Positions 39,714-47,737 of a DNA stretch of 64,000 nt are shown piece by piece. The notes under the pieces were generated by a model. That model made no database searches and was not told the DNA's origin. It saw only the letters and a program-made list of their open reading frames with translations. The position numbers were made by a program, and so were the translations under genes. This DNA is from Ideonella_A intermedia_A (GTDB lineage: Bacteria > Pseudomonadota > Gammaproteobacteria > Burkholderiales > Burkholderiaceae_C). Within the stretch, counting starts at the first letter, position 1. Each line of letters begins with the position of its first letter. The stretch spans positions 62,001 to 126,000 of the forward strand of contig CALRPU020000004.1 of the NCBI GenBank assembly GCA_943370175.1. The letters run 5' to 3'.

Positions 39714-41225
39714 TCAGTCGTCCTGGAAGGCTTCTTCGCGCTTGTTCTTGATCGACGGCAACATCACCACCACGATCATCAAGGCCGCGGCCAACAGCAA
39801 GCCGGCCGACAGCGGGCGGGTCGCAAAAGTGCTCCAGTCGCCGCGCGACAGCAGCAGCGCGCGGCGCAGGTTCTCTTCCATCATCGGGCCGAGGATGAAG
39901 CCCAGCAGCAGCGGCGCCGGCTCGCAGCTCAGCTTGTAGAAGGTGTAGCCCACGACGCAGAAAATGGCCGTCATGAACACGTCGAAGGTGTTGTTGTTCA
40001 GCGTGTACACGCCGATGCAGCAAAACAAGGTGATGGCCGGGAACAGGAAGCGGTAGGGCACCGTCAGCAGCTTGATCCAGATGCCGATCAGCGGCAGGTT
40101 CAGAATCACCAGCATCGCGTTGCCGACCCACATCGAGGCGATCAGGCCCCAGAACAGCTGCGGGTTCGCCGTCATCACCTGCGGGCCCGGCTGGATGCCC
40201 TTGATGGTCATGGCGCCCACCATCAGCGCCATCACCGCGTTCGGCGGGATGCCCAACGTCAGCATGGGAATGAACGACGTCTGCGCGCCAGCGTTGTTGG
40301 CCGACTCCGGACCCGCCACGCCGCGGATGTTGCCTTTGCCAAAGGCCACTTCGCCTGGGCGCATCTTCATCTTCTTCTCGACGGTGTACGCCGCGAACGA
40401 GGCCAACAGCGCGCCGCCTCCGGGCAACACGCCAAGCAAGGAGCCGAGCGAGGTGCCGCGCAGCACGGCCGGGAAGCCGTCCTTCAAGTCCTGCATCGTG
40501 GGCCACAGGCCCTTCACGTCCTTGGTGAAGACCTCGCGGTTTTCGGCCGGCTGGCCCAGGTTGGCGATGATTTCACCGAAGCCGAACACGCCCATCGCGA
40601 TCACGACGAAGCCGATGCCGTCGGTCAGCTCCGGGATGTCGAAGCTGTAGCGGGCCGTGCCGGAGATCACGTCGGTGTTGATCTGCGCCAGCAGCAGGCC
40701 CAAGATGATCATCGAGATCGCCTTGATCAGCGAGCCCGAGGCCAGCACCACCGCGCCGATCAAACCCAGCACCATCAGCGAGAAATACTCGGCCGGGCCG
40801 AACTTGAAGGCCAGCTCGGTCAGCGGCGGCGCGAATGCCGCGATGATGATCGTGCCCACGCAACCTGCAAAGAACGAACCCAGGCCGGCCGCCGCCAGCG
40901 CCGCACCGGCACGGCCATTGCGCGCCATCTGGTAGCCGTCGATGGCGGTCACCACCGACGAGGACTCGCCCGGCACGTTGATCAGGATGGCGGTGGTCGA
41001 GCCACCGTACTGCGCGCCGTAGTAGATGCCGGCCAACATGATCAAGGCCGGCGTGGCGTCGAGCGCGTAGATGGACGGCAGCAACATCGCGATCGTCGCG
41101 ACCGGGCCCAGGCCGGGCAGCACGCCGATCAAGGTGCCCAGCACCGCACCGAAGAAGGCATAGGCCATGTTCTGGAAGGTGAAAGCCACCCCAAAACCCA
41201 TGGCAAGGTTGTTCAAGAGATCCAT
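39714..41225 (-). CDS. tctA: Tripartite tricarboxylate transporter, large membrane subunit TctA
   Basis: A 503-residue integral membrane protein, the 12-helix translocating subunit of a TTT-family carrier for citrate-like or other carboxylates. FFGAVLGTLIGVLPGLGPVA is the TctA signature, and YGGSTTAILINVPGESSSVV the second; the mirrored GVLPGGGALLASFAAYTVEK and GPESANNAGAQTSFIPMLTL appear in the second half. It follows tctB with a 31-bp gap. The periplasmic binding protein TctC is not encoded in the window, so it must be elsewhere or supplied by one of the many Bug proteins common in these bacteria. Confidence 0.95.
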   Translation of the reverse strand: MDLLNNLAMGFGVAFTFQNMAYAFFGAVLGTLIGVLPGLGPVATIAMLLPSIYALDATPALIMLAGIYYGAQYGGSTTAILINVPGESSSVVTAIDGYQMARNGRAGAALAAAGLGSFFAGCVGTIIIAAFAPPLTELAFKFGPAEYFSLMVLGLIGAVVLASGSLIKAISMIILGLLLAQINTDVISGTARYSFDIPELTDGIGFVVIAMGVFGFGEIIANLGQPAENREVFTKDVKGLWPTMQDLKDGFPAVLRGTSLGSLLGVLPGGGALLASFAAYTVEKKMKMRPGEVAFGKGNIRGVAGPESANNAGAQTSFIPMLTLGIPPNAVMALMVGAMTIKGIQPGPQVMTANPQLFWGLIASMWVGNAMLVILNLPLIGIWIKLLTVPYRFLFPAITLFCCIGVYTLNNNTFDVFMTAIFCVVGYTFYKLSCEPAPLLLGFILGPMMEENLRRALLLSRGDWSTFATRPLSAGLLLAAALMIVVVMLPSIKNKREEAFQDD

Positions 41226-41256
41226 GACTCAGTCCCAGTGTTCGTTCGGTGGTCGA

Positions 41257-41718
41257 TCAGGCCGCAAACGCTGGCCACATCGGGATGGTGAGCTTCAGTC
41301 CGAACACGAACACGAACCACGCGAAGACCGTCAACACGATGCTGGCGATGATCACGCCCTTCCAGCGGAACTCGTCACCGGCAAAGCTGACCATGGTGAT
41401 GAGGATGGGCACTGCCAGCACCAGACCCAGGTGGGTGATGGTGTAGCCGAACACCGAGATCGACGCGACGACGACGATCAGCGGCCGCCAGGCGATCGGA
41501 CCGACCGGATCGCCGTGGTCGGTTTCGATGGTCAGTGCCTTGAACAGCACCACGCAGCCGAGGATGGCCAGCAGGATGCTCAGGATCAGCGGGAAGTACC
41601 CGGGGCCGGGCCGCGCCGAACTGCCCATGGAGTAGTTGGTGGCGCCGTAAGCGAACCCCAACCCCACGACCAGGAACATCAGTCCCGAAAGAAAATCCCT
41701 CTGGCTCTTGATCTTCAA
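41257..41718 (-). CDS. tctB: Tripartite tricarboxylate transporter, small membrane subunit TctB
   Basis: A 153-residue, four-helix membrane protein. RDFLSGLMFLVVGLGFAYGA and SSARPGPGYFPLILSILLAILG match TctB. The start is a TTG (41718) with GGGAG 6 bp upstream, and a TAGAAT hexamer (41757-41752, minus strand) stands as a probable -10 box 33 bp before the start. It is followed by tctA. Role: stabilises the large subunit. Confidence 0.9.
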   Translation of the reverse strand: MKIKSQRDFLSGLMFLVVGLGFAYGATNYSMGSSARPGPGYFPLILSILLAILGCVVLFKALTIETDHGDPVGPIAWRPLIVVVASISVFGYTITHLGLVLAVPILITMVSFAGDEFRWKGVIIASIVLTVFAWFVFVFGLKLTIPMWPAFAA

Positions 41719-41806
41719 CGCTGTCTCCCGGCAGTTTTTGGCTTGTGCCGGATTCTAGGAACCGCGCCTCGCCAGCGTTGTGTGGTTTCCACGTAGCCCG
41801 GGCCGA

Positions 41807-42526
41807 TCACTCCCCCAGGTAGGCTGCGCGCACCTTCGGGTCGTTGAGCAGGGACTTGGCGTCGCCGCTCATCGTGACCTCGCCGGACTCCATCACATAG
41901 CCCCGGGTGGCAAGGCTGAGCGCGCGGCTGGCGTTTTGCTCGACCAGCAGCACGGTGACGCCGCGGCTGTGGATGTCGGCGACCACTTCGAAGATCTTGT
42001 CCACCATGATCGGTGACAAGCCCATCGACGGCTCGTCCAACAGCAGCACCTTGGGCTTGGCCATCAGCGCGCGACCCATGGCGAGCATCTGCTGCTCGCC
42101 GCCAGACATCGTGCCGGCCAGCTGGTTGCGGCGCTCCTTCAGGCGCGGAAAGATGGCGAAGACCTTGTCGATGTCGGCATCGATTTCCTTGTCGTCGCGG
42201 ATGAAGGCGCCCATCTGCAGGTTTTCGGTGATGGTCATGCGCGTGAAGGTGCCGCGGCCCTCGGGCACCATCACCAGGCCCTGTTTGACCAGGTCCCAAG
42301 GCCCCTGGCCCTTGATGGACTGGCCCAGAAAGCGGATGTCGCCGTCGGCCACCGCCTGCAGGCCGGTGACCGCCTTCAGCGTGGTGGTTTTGCCGGCGCC
42401 GTTGGCACCGATCAGGCTGACGAGTTCGCCGTCATGCACCTGAAAGGACGCGCCCTTGACGGCCTGGATGCCGCCATAGGCGACCTTCAAGCCCGTCACC
42501 TCGAGCAAAGTTTGGGAAGTGGTCAT
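41807..42526 (-). CDS. livF: Branched-chain amino acid ABC transporter, ATPase LivF
   Basis: A 239-residue ATPase. Walker A GANGAGKTT (residues about 40-48), signature TMSGGEQQMLAMGRALM, Walker B KVLLLDEPSMGLSPIMVD. The GYVMESGEVTMSG end is typical of LivF. It is last of four leftward genes (livH-M-G-F), with 65 bp between it and livG and AGGAA before the ATG. The open frame extending into livG is out of frame with it. The set imports branched-chain amino acids or similar substrates; the binding protein is not in the window. Confidence 0.93.
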   Translation of the reverse strand: MTTSQTLLEVTGLKVAYGGIQAVKGASFQVHDGELVSLIGANGAGKTTTLKAVTGLQAVADGDIRFLGQSIKGQGPWDLVKQGLVMVPEGRGTFTRMTITENLQMGAFIRDDKEIDADIDKVFAIFPRLKERRNQLAGTMSGGEQQMLAMGRALMAKPKVLLLDEPSMGLSPIMVDKIFEVVADIHSRGVTVLLVEQNASRALSLATRGYVMESGEVTMSGDAKSLLNDPKVRAAYLGE

Positions 42527-42591
42527 CGGAGTTCCTCGCAATGGCCCGGGCCGCGGCGCCCGGCCTTGCATGCGGTCAGTGGGGCGGGCGC

Positions 42592-43368
42592 TCAGTGCGC
42601 GGCGTGGGCAGCGCCGAGGTAGGCCTCGATCACCTTCGGGTTGCGCTGCACGTCGGCGGGCGTGCCCTCGGCGATTTGCTTGCCGTAGTCCAGCACGGTC
42701 ACGCGGTCGCACAGGCCCATCACCAGTTTCACGTCGTGTTCGATCAACAAGATGGTGCGGTTGTCGCGGCGGATCCGGTCGATCAGCTCGCGCAGCACCA
42801 CCTTCTCGGTGGCGTTCATGCCGGCCGCAGGTTCGTCCAGCGCGATCAGCTTGGGGTCCGTGGCCAAGGCCCGCGCGATTTCCAGCCGACGCTGGTCGCC
42901 ATAGCTCAGCGTGCGCGCCTTGTACTCGGCAAATCGGCCGATGCCGACGTAGTCGAGCAGCTCCTGTGCGCGCTGCGCGATGGCGGCCTCTTCGGCCTTG
43001 AAGCCCGGGGTGCGCAGGATCGCGCCGAACAGCCCCGATTGGGTGCGCACATGGCGCCCCACCATGACGTTCTCCAGCGCGGTCATGTCGGCGAACAGAC
43101 GGATGTTCTGGAACGTGCGGGCAATGCCAGCCTTGGCCACCTCGTGCACCGCCGAAGGCTTGTAGGGCTTGCCGCCCAGCTCGAAGCTGCCCGAATCGGG
43201 CACGTAGAGCCCAGTGATGACGTTGAAAAAGGTGGTCTTGCCGGCGCCGTTGGGACCAATCAGGCCGTAGACCTGGCCTTGCTCGATGGTGATGCCGACG
43301 TCGGACAAGGCCTGCAAGCCGCCAAAGCGCTTGGACACGCCCTGGACTTTGAGGATGACCTGGCTCAT
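42592..43368 (-). CDS. livG: Branched-chain amino acid ABC transporter, ATPase LivG
   Basis: A 258-residue ATPase, partner of LivF. Walker A GPNGAGKTTFFN, the LivG-type ARTFQNIRLFADMTALENVM, signature TLSYGDQRRLEIARALA, Walker B LIALDEPAAGMNATE. It starts 12 bp after livM. Length is as in the family. Confidence 0.94.
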   Translation of the reverse strand: MSQVILKVQGVSKRFGGLQALSDVGITIEQGQVYGLIGPNGAGKTTFFNVITGLYVPDSGSFELGGKPYKPSAVHEVAKAGIARTFQNIRLFADMTALENVMVGRHVRTQSGLFGAILRTPGFKAEEAAIAQRAQELLDYVGIGRFAEYKARTLSYGDQRRLEIARALATDPKLIALDEPAAGMNATEKVVLRELIDRIRRDNRTILLIEHDVKLVMGLCDRVTVLDYGKQIAEGTPADVQRNPKVIEAYLGAAHAAH

Positions 43369-43380
43369 GCGTTGATCTCC

Positions 43381-44475
43381 TCAGCGGCTGGGGGTGGGAA
43401 CGGGGGCCGGCGCGGCCTTGCCGTGCTCGGGCGCGGGCCACAGGCCGCGTGGGCGCACCAGCATCACCACGATCATGGCCAGCGCGATCAGCAGCTGCCG
43501 CAAGATGGCGGAGTCGAGCCGGCCACCGGTCATTTCCTGCAGCGGACCGGCAACGTAGCGCAGCACCTCCGGCAGCGCCGCCAACAGCACGGCGCCCAGC
43601 ACCACACCCGGCAGGTGGCCGATGCCGCCGAGCACCACCATGGCCACGATCATCACCGACTCCATCAGGCTGAACGACTCCGGCGACACGAATCCCTGGA
43701 AGGCCGCGAACATCGCGCCCGAGACGCCTCCGAAGCTGGCGCCCATCCCGAAGGCCAACAGCTTCATGTTGCGGGTGTTGATGCCCATGGCCTTGGCGGC
43801 GATCTCGTCCTCGCGGATGGCCATCCAGGCGCGGCCGATGCGCGACAGTTCGAGCCGATGGCAGATGACCACGCTGATCACCACCAGCGCCAGGAACAGG
43901 TAGTAATACATCGCCACCGACGAGATCTGGTACGTGCCGATCGAGAGCGACTTCGAGAAATCCAGGCCGAACATCTGCATGGAGTCGATGCGGTCCAGCC
44001 CGCGCGGCCCATTGGTGATGTTCACCGGCTGTTCAAGGTTGTTCATGAACACGCGGATGATTTCGCCGAAGCCGAGCGTCACGATGGCCAGGTAGTCGCC
44101 CCGCAACTTGAGCACCGGCGTGCCCAACATGACCCCCGCAAACGCCGCCAACAAGGCCGCCAGCGGTACCACGAGCCAGATCGGACTGTGCAGCCCGTTG
44201 GGGAACATCGCCTTGAACGACTCGAAGTTCTCTGACAGGTGCGGCGACGCCATCAGCGCGTACATGTAGGCGCCCACGGCGTAGAAGGCCACGTAGCCCA
44301 GGTCCAGCAGGCCGGCGTAGCCAACCACGATGTTCAAGCCCAGCGCCAGCAGCACGTACAGCAGCGCCAGCGCCAGGATGCGCACCCAGCCCTGGCCGAT
44401 CGATTGCGCCAGCAAGGGCAAGGCCAGCAAGGCCACGCCCGCGATCAGGAAGACAACCAGCTTGTTTTTCATCAT
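43381..44475 (-). CDS. livM: Branched-chain amino acid ABC transporter, permease LivM
   Basis: A 364-residue permease with about ten helices. ALGLNIVVGYAGLLDLGYVA is the LivM opening signature, GDYLAIVTLGFGEIIRVFMN and GINTRNMKLLAFGMGASFGG the inner loops facing the ATPases. A Pro/Ala-rich tail ends the protein. Two adjacent ATG codons (44475 and 44472) could serve. It follows livH by 15 bp. Confidence 0.94.
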   Translation of the reverse strand: MMKNKLVVFLIAGVALLALPLLAQSIGQGWVRILALALLYVLLALGLNIVVGYAGLLDLGYVAFYAVGAYMYALMASPHLSENFESFKAMFPNGLHSPIWLVVPLAALLAAFAGVMLGTPVLKLRGDYLAIVTLGFGEIIRVFMNNLEQPVNITNGPRGLDRIDSMQMFGLDFSKSLSIGTYQISSVAMYYYLFLALVVISVVICHRLELSRIGRAWMAIREDEIAAKAMGINTRNMKLLAFGMGASFGGVSGAMFAAFQGFVSPESFSLMESVMIVAMVVLGGIGHLPGVVLGAVLLAALPEVLRYVAGPLQEMTGGRLDSAILRQLLIALAMIVVMLVRPRGLWPAPEHGKAAPAPVPTPSR

Positions 44476-44490
44476 GTCATGCGCTCCTGA

Positions 44491-45414
44491 TCAGGCACGG
44501 TCGGCCACGCGCTCGCCCAGCAGGCCGGACGGCCGCAGGGTCAGCACCAGGATCAGCGCGGCGAAGGCGAAAATGTCCGCGTACTGGCTGCCCAGCACGC
44601 CGCCGGTCAGGGCGCCGAGGTAGCCGGCGCCCAGGGCCTCGACCAGCCCCAACAGGATGCCGCCCACCACCGCGCCGGCCAGGTTGCCGATGCCGCCCAG
44701 CACCGCTGCCGTGAAGGCTTTCAGCCCGGGCAGGAAACCCATCGAGTGCTGCACCGTGCCGTAGTTGGCCGCCCACATCACGCCGGCCACTGCGGCCAGC
44801 GCCGCGCCGATCATGAAGGTGGCCGAGATCACCATGTCAGGCTTGACCCCCATCAGCGCGGCCACCTTGGGGTTTTCGGCCGTGGCCCGCATCGCGCGGC
44901 CCAGCTTGGTCTTGTTGACCAGGTACATCAGGGCCGACAGCACCACCGCGGTGATGCCCAGAATCAGGCACTGCGTGACGCTGATCACGGCGCCGCCGAC
45001 TTCGATGGGGTCGATCGGCAGCACCGACGGATAAGGCTTGGGGTTGGGCTTCCAGATGATCATGGCCAGCGTTTGCAGCAACAGGCTCATGCCCATGGCG
45101 GTGATCAAGGGGGCCAGGCGAGGGGCGGTTCGCAGTGGCCGGTAGGCCAGCTTCTCGATGGTGAAGTTCAAGGTGCAGCACACGATGATCGCGCAGACCA
45201 ACGCGATCAACAGCAGCATCCAGCCCGGCAAGCCCGAATCGGACAACACCGTGATGACCGACCAGCTGGTCAGGGCACCGACCATCAGCACGTCGCCGTG
45301 CGCGAAGTTGATGAGGTTGATGATGCCGTAGACCATCGTGTAGCCCAGTGCCACCAGCGCGTACATGCTGCCGAGCACCAGACCATTGATGATCTGTTGA
45401 AGAAAGATTTCCAT
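44491..45414 (-). CDS. livH: Branched-chain amino acid ABC transporter, permease LivH
   Basis: A 307-residue permease. The start MEIFLQQIINGLVLGSMYAL and GYTMVYGIINLINFAHGDVL are diagnostic. RAMRATAENPKVAALMGVKP is the ATPase-contacting loop. AGGAG lies 6 bp before ATG 45414; the frame further upstream is not coding. First of four transporter genes in the leftward order H-M-G-F. No LivJ/LivK-type binding protein gene lies upstream: rarA is next. Confidence 0.94.
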   Translation of the reverse strand: MEIFLQQIINGLVLGSMYALVALGYTMVYGIINLINFAHGDVLMVGALTSWSVITVLSDSGLPGWMLLLIALVCAIIVCCTLNFTIEKLAYRPLRTAPRLAPLITAMGMSLLLQTLAMIIWKPNPKPYPSVLPIDPIEVGGAVISVTQCLILGITAVVLSALMYLVNKTKLGRAMRATAENPKVAALMGVKPDMVISATFMIGAALAAVAGVMWAANYGTVQHSMGFLPGLKAFTAAVLGGIGNLAGAVVGGILLGLVEALGAGYLGALTGGVLGSQYADIFAFAALILVLTLRPSGLLGERVADRA

Positions 45415-45487
45415 CCGGGGTCTCCTGATTCGATGGCAGGTGGATGCCTGCTGATGCCCTGGCATCGGGGCCTTCGCTCCCCGGAGC

Positions 45488-45504
45488 AAAAAGCCCGCCA
45501 GGCT
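45488..45504 (-). terminator. Weak terminator-like hairpin between rarA and livH
   Basis: Reading leftwards: AGCC-TGGCG-GGCT followed by four further T residues (the run of five T includes the last stem base). The stem is only 4-5 bp. It may end rarA transcripts or attenuate livH if transcription starts upstream; a TAGAAT hexamer at 45554-45549 on this strand would then be the promoter. Confidence 0.35.
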
Positions 45505-45616
45505 CGGCGCGCCGCGAAGATGCTTGCTTGCGTGGCCGGGCGCGGCGGATTCTAGCCACCGACCGGGGGCTGACCCCGGCGGGTATTCCCGCTGGCACGC
45601 GGGCGCCCGGCGGCGC

Positions 45617-47011
45617 TTACTCTGGCTTGTTTTGCCCGCCGGCGGCCGCCGATGCGTTCAAGGCGCGCAGCTGCTCGAGCTTCTCGCCGATCTTGATTTC
45701 CAGGCCGCGCCCCACGGGGCGGTAAAGGCGCGCCTCTGGCATGTCGTCGGGCCAGTAACGCTCACCGGCGGCAAAGCCGCCGTCCTCGTCGTGGGCGTAG
45801 CGGTAGCCCTTGCCGTGATCGAGGTCCTTCATCAAACGCGTCGGCGCATTGCGCAGGCGCAGCGGAACGGGCCGGCTGCCCTGGGCGGCCACCAAGGCCC
45901 GCGCCTCCTTGTAGGCGCGGTAGGCCGCGTTCGACTTCGGCGCGACCGCCAGGTAGATCACCGCTTCGGCCAGCGCCAGCTCGCCCTCGGGCGATCCCAA
46001 GCGCTCATAGGTTTCGGTGGCGTCCAGCGCCAGACGCAGCGCACGTGGGTCGGCCAGGCCAATGTCCTCCACCGCCATGCGCACGAGGCGCCGCGCCGCA
46101 TAACGGGGATCGACACCACCGTCGAGCATGCGGACGAACCAGTACAGCGACGCGTCCGGGTCGCTGCCGCGCACCGACTTGTGCAAGGCCGAGATGGCGT
46201 CGTAGAACTGGTCGCCGCCCTTGTCAAAGCGGCGCAGTTGCTCTCCCAAGGCGTTGTCGAGCTGCGCCTCGTCGATCTCGGCGGCCGGCGCCAGGCTGTC
46301 GGTCACCGCGACTCGGACCAGGTTCTCGTAAGCGTTGAGCAGCCGGCGCGCATCGCCGTCGGCGTGCCCGATCAGGCGGTCGCGGGCCGCCGGGCTCATC
46401 GGAGGAGCTTGCAATACACCGCGCGCGCGGTCCAGCAGCGCGGAGAGCTCGTCGTCGGCCAGGGTCTTGAGCACGTGAACGCTGGCGCGGGACAACAAGG
46501 CGGCGTTGACCTCGAAGGACGGGTTCTCGGTGGTGGCGCCGATGAAGGTGAACAGACCCGCCTCAACGTGTGGCAGAAAGGCGTCCTGCTGCGCCTTGTT
46601 GAAGCGGTGGACCTCGTCCACGAAGACGACGGTGCGACGGCCCTGCGCCTGGGCCACCAACGCCCGGTCCACCGCTTCGCGGATGTCCTTGACACCCCCC
46701 AGCACGGCCGAGATGGTGATGAACTGAGCATCAAAGTCGTCCGCCATCAGGCGGGCCAGCGTGGTCTTGCCCACACCGGGCGGGCCCCAGAGGATCATGG
46801 AGTGAAGCCGCCGGGCGTCGAAGGCGCTGCGCAGCGGCTTGCCCGGGGCCAGCAGGTGCTGCTGGCCAATCACATCGGCCAAGCGCCTCGGCCGAAGACG
46901 TTCGGCCAGCGGCGCGGCCGGATCGTCGGTGGCTGCGGGTCGACCGGCGGCGTCGGGGACGGGTCCTGGGACGGGGCTCGCCTCGCCCAGTGGCAACGGC
47001 AGGGAACTCAT
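45617..47011 (-). CDS. rarA: Replication-associated recombination ATPase RarA/MgsA
   Basis: A 464-residue AAA+ ATPase that acts at stalled replication forks. Walker A is WGPPGVGKTTLARL, Walker B VVFVDEVHRFNK, sensor 1 IGATTENPSFEVN, and the C-terminal tetramerisation part has HKSVRGSDPDASLYWFVRML and AGERYWPDDMPEA. Length is normal. The clamp-loader-like fold places it beside RuvB and DnaX but the DEVHRFNK and ENPSF motifs are those of RarA. lolA lies 57 bp upstream on the same strand, ftsK-lolA-rarA being the common order in proteobacteria. Confidence 0.96.
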   Translation of the reverse strand: MSSLPLPLGEASPVPGPVPDAAGRPAATDDPAAPLAERLRPRRLADVIGQQHLLAPGKPLRSAFDARRLHSMILWGPPGVGKTTLARLMADDFDAQFITISAVLGGVKDIREAVDRALVAQAQGRRTVVFVDEVHRFNKAQQDAFLPHVEAGLFTFIGATTENPSFEVNAALLSRASVHVLKTLADDELSALLDRARGVLQAPPMSPAARDRLIGHADGDARRLLNAYENLVRVAVTDSLAPAAEIDEAQLDNALGEQLRRFDKGGDQFYDAISALHKSVRGSDPDASLYWFVRMLDGGVDPRYAARRLVRMAVEDIGLADPRALRLALDATETYERLGSPEGELALAEAVIYLAVAPKSNAAYRAYKEARALVAAQGSRPVPLRLRNAPTRLMKDLDHGKGYRYAHDEDGGFAAGERYWPDDMPEARLYRPVGRGLEIKIGEKLEQLRALNASAAAGGQNKPE

Positions 47012-47068
47012 CGGCGGATTGTCGCCGCATCGGAACGCGGACCCAGGCCGGGGCCTGCGCTCAGGGCG

Positions 47069-47737
47069 TCATTGTTCGATGAGGTCGGCGCCCGCCGGCA
47101 CCACAAACCGGAAGCGCTCCGCGGAGACCGTCGCGTTCGGCGTGAAGGCACTGAACTGCAGCACCGAACGCTGGCCGAAGGCGTCGGTGATTTCGATGGC
47201 CGCCAACTGGCCGCCCTTGAAACCCACCTTCACCGACTGGAATCCCCCGTCCTTGGCCTTCGGCGTGGCCTGGGCCCAGGCCAGCCCGTCGCGGTCAGGC
47301 AGCGCCGCGAGGTCGAAGTCCTTGTCGAGGGCGCCCCCAGCGAGCAGGGCCGCCGGGGTCGCGCCCAGCGCCTGGGAGAACTTGCGCGAACTCGCCTGAT
47401 TGAGGTCGGCGTCGTAGATCCAAACCTTTTGTCCATCGGCCACGATGACCTGCTCGAACGGCTTGGCATAGACAAACCGAAACCGATTCGGCCGCGAGAA
47501 CTCGAAGCTGCCGCTGGAGGTTTTTTTCTTGGCCCCGTCTGGCGAGGTCACGGTTTGGGTGAAGCTGGCGGTCGCGCTTTTGACGTCGCGCACGAAGCCG
47601 CGCAAGTCGTCAACCGCGTCGGCGCGCGCCGCGGTGACGCCGAGCATCATGCCCAGGGCCACACCGAGGCTCGTGGCCCAACGGCGGACGGTGTCAGCCG
47701 CGGGCGAATCGGCGATGGGCGAGCACAAGGGGTTCAT
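47069..47737 (-). CDS. lolA: Outer-membrane lipoprotein carrier protein LolA
   Basis: A 222-residue periplasmic chaperone that ferries lipoproteins from the inner membrane LolCDE complex to LolB. The N-terminal part contains a signal peptide ending VTAARA. The fold is shown by SATASFTQTVTSPDGAKKKT, GSFEFSRPNRFRFVYAKPFE and DGQKVWIYDADLNQ. The start codon overlaps the ftsK stop by 4 bp (ATGA). The signal peptide is preceded by a longer than usual charged region (about 17 residues), so the start could lie further in. Confidence 0.93.
   Translation of the reverse strand: MNPLCSPIADSPAADTVRRWATSLGVALGMMLGVTAARADAVDDLRGFVRDVKSATASFTQTVTSPDGAKKKTSSGSFEFSRPNRFRFVYAKPFEQVIVADGQKVWIYDADLNQASSRKFSQALGATPAALLAGGALDKDFDLAALPDRDGLAWAQATPKAKDGGFQSVKVGFKGGQLAAIEITDAFGQRSVLQFSAFTPNATVSAERFRFVVPAGADLIEQ

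Noticed and set aside
37966..40506. An apparent 846-residue extension of gamma-glutamyltransferase into tctA
   Set aside because: The extension is a shadow of tctA; an ATG at 39585 gives a normal-length family member and a terminator lies at 39662-39687.
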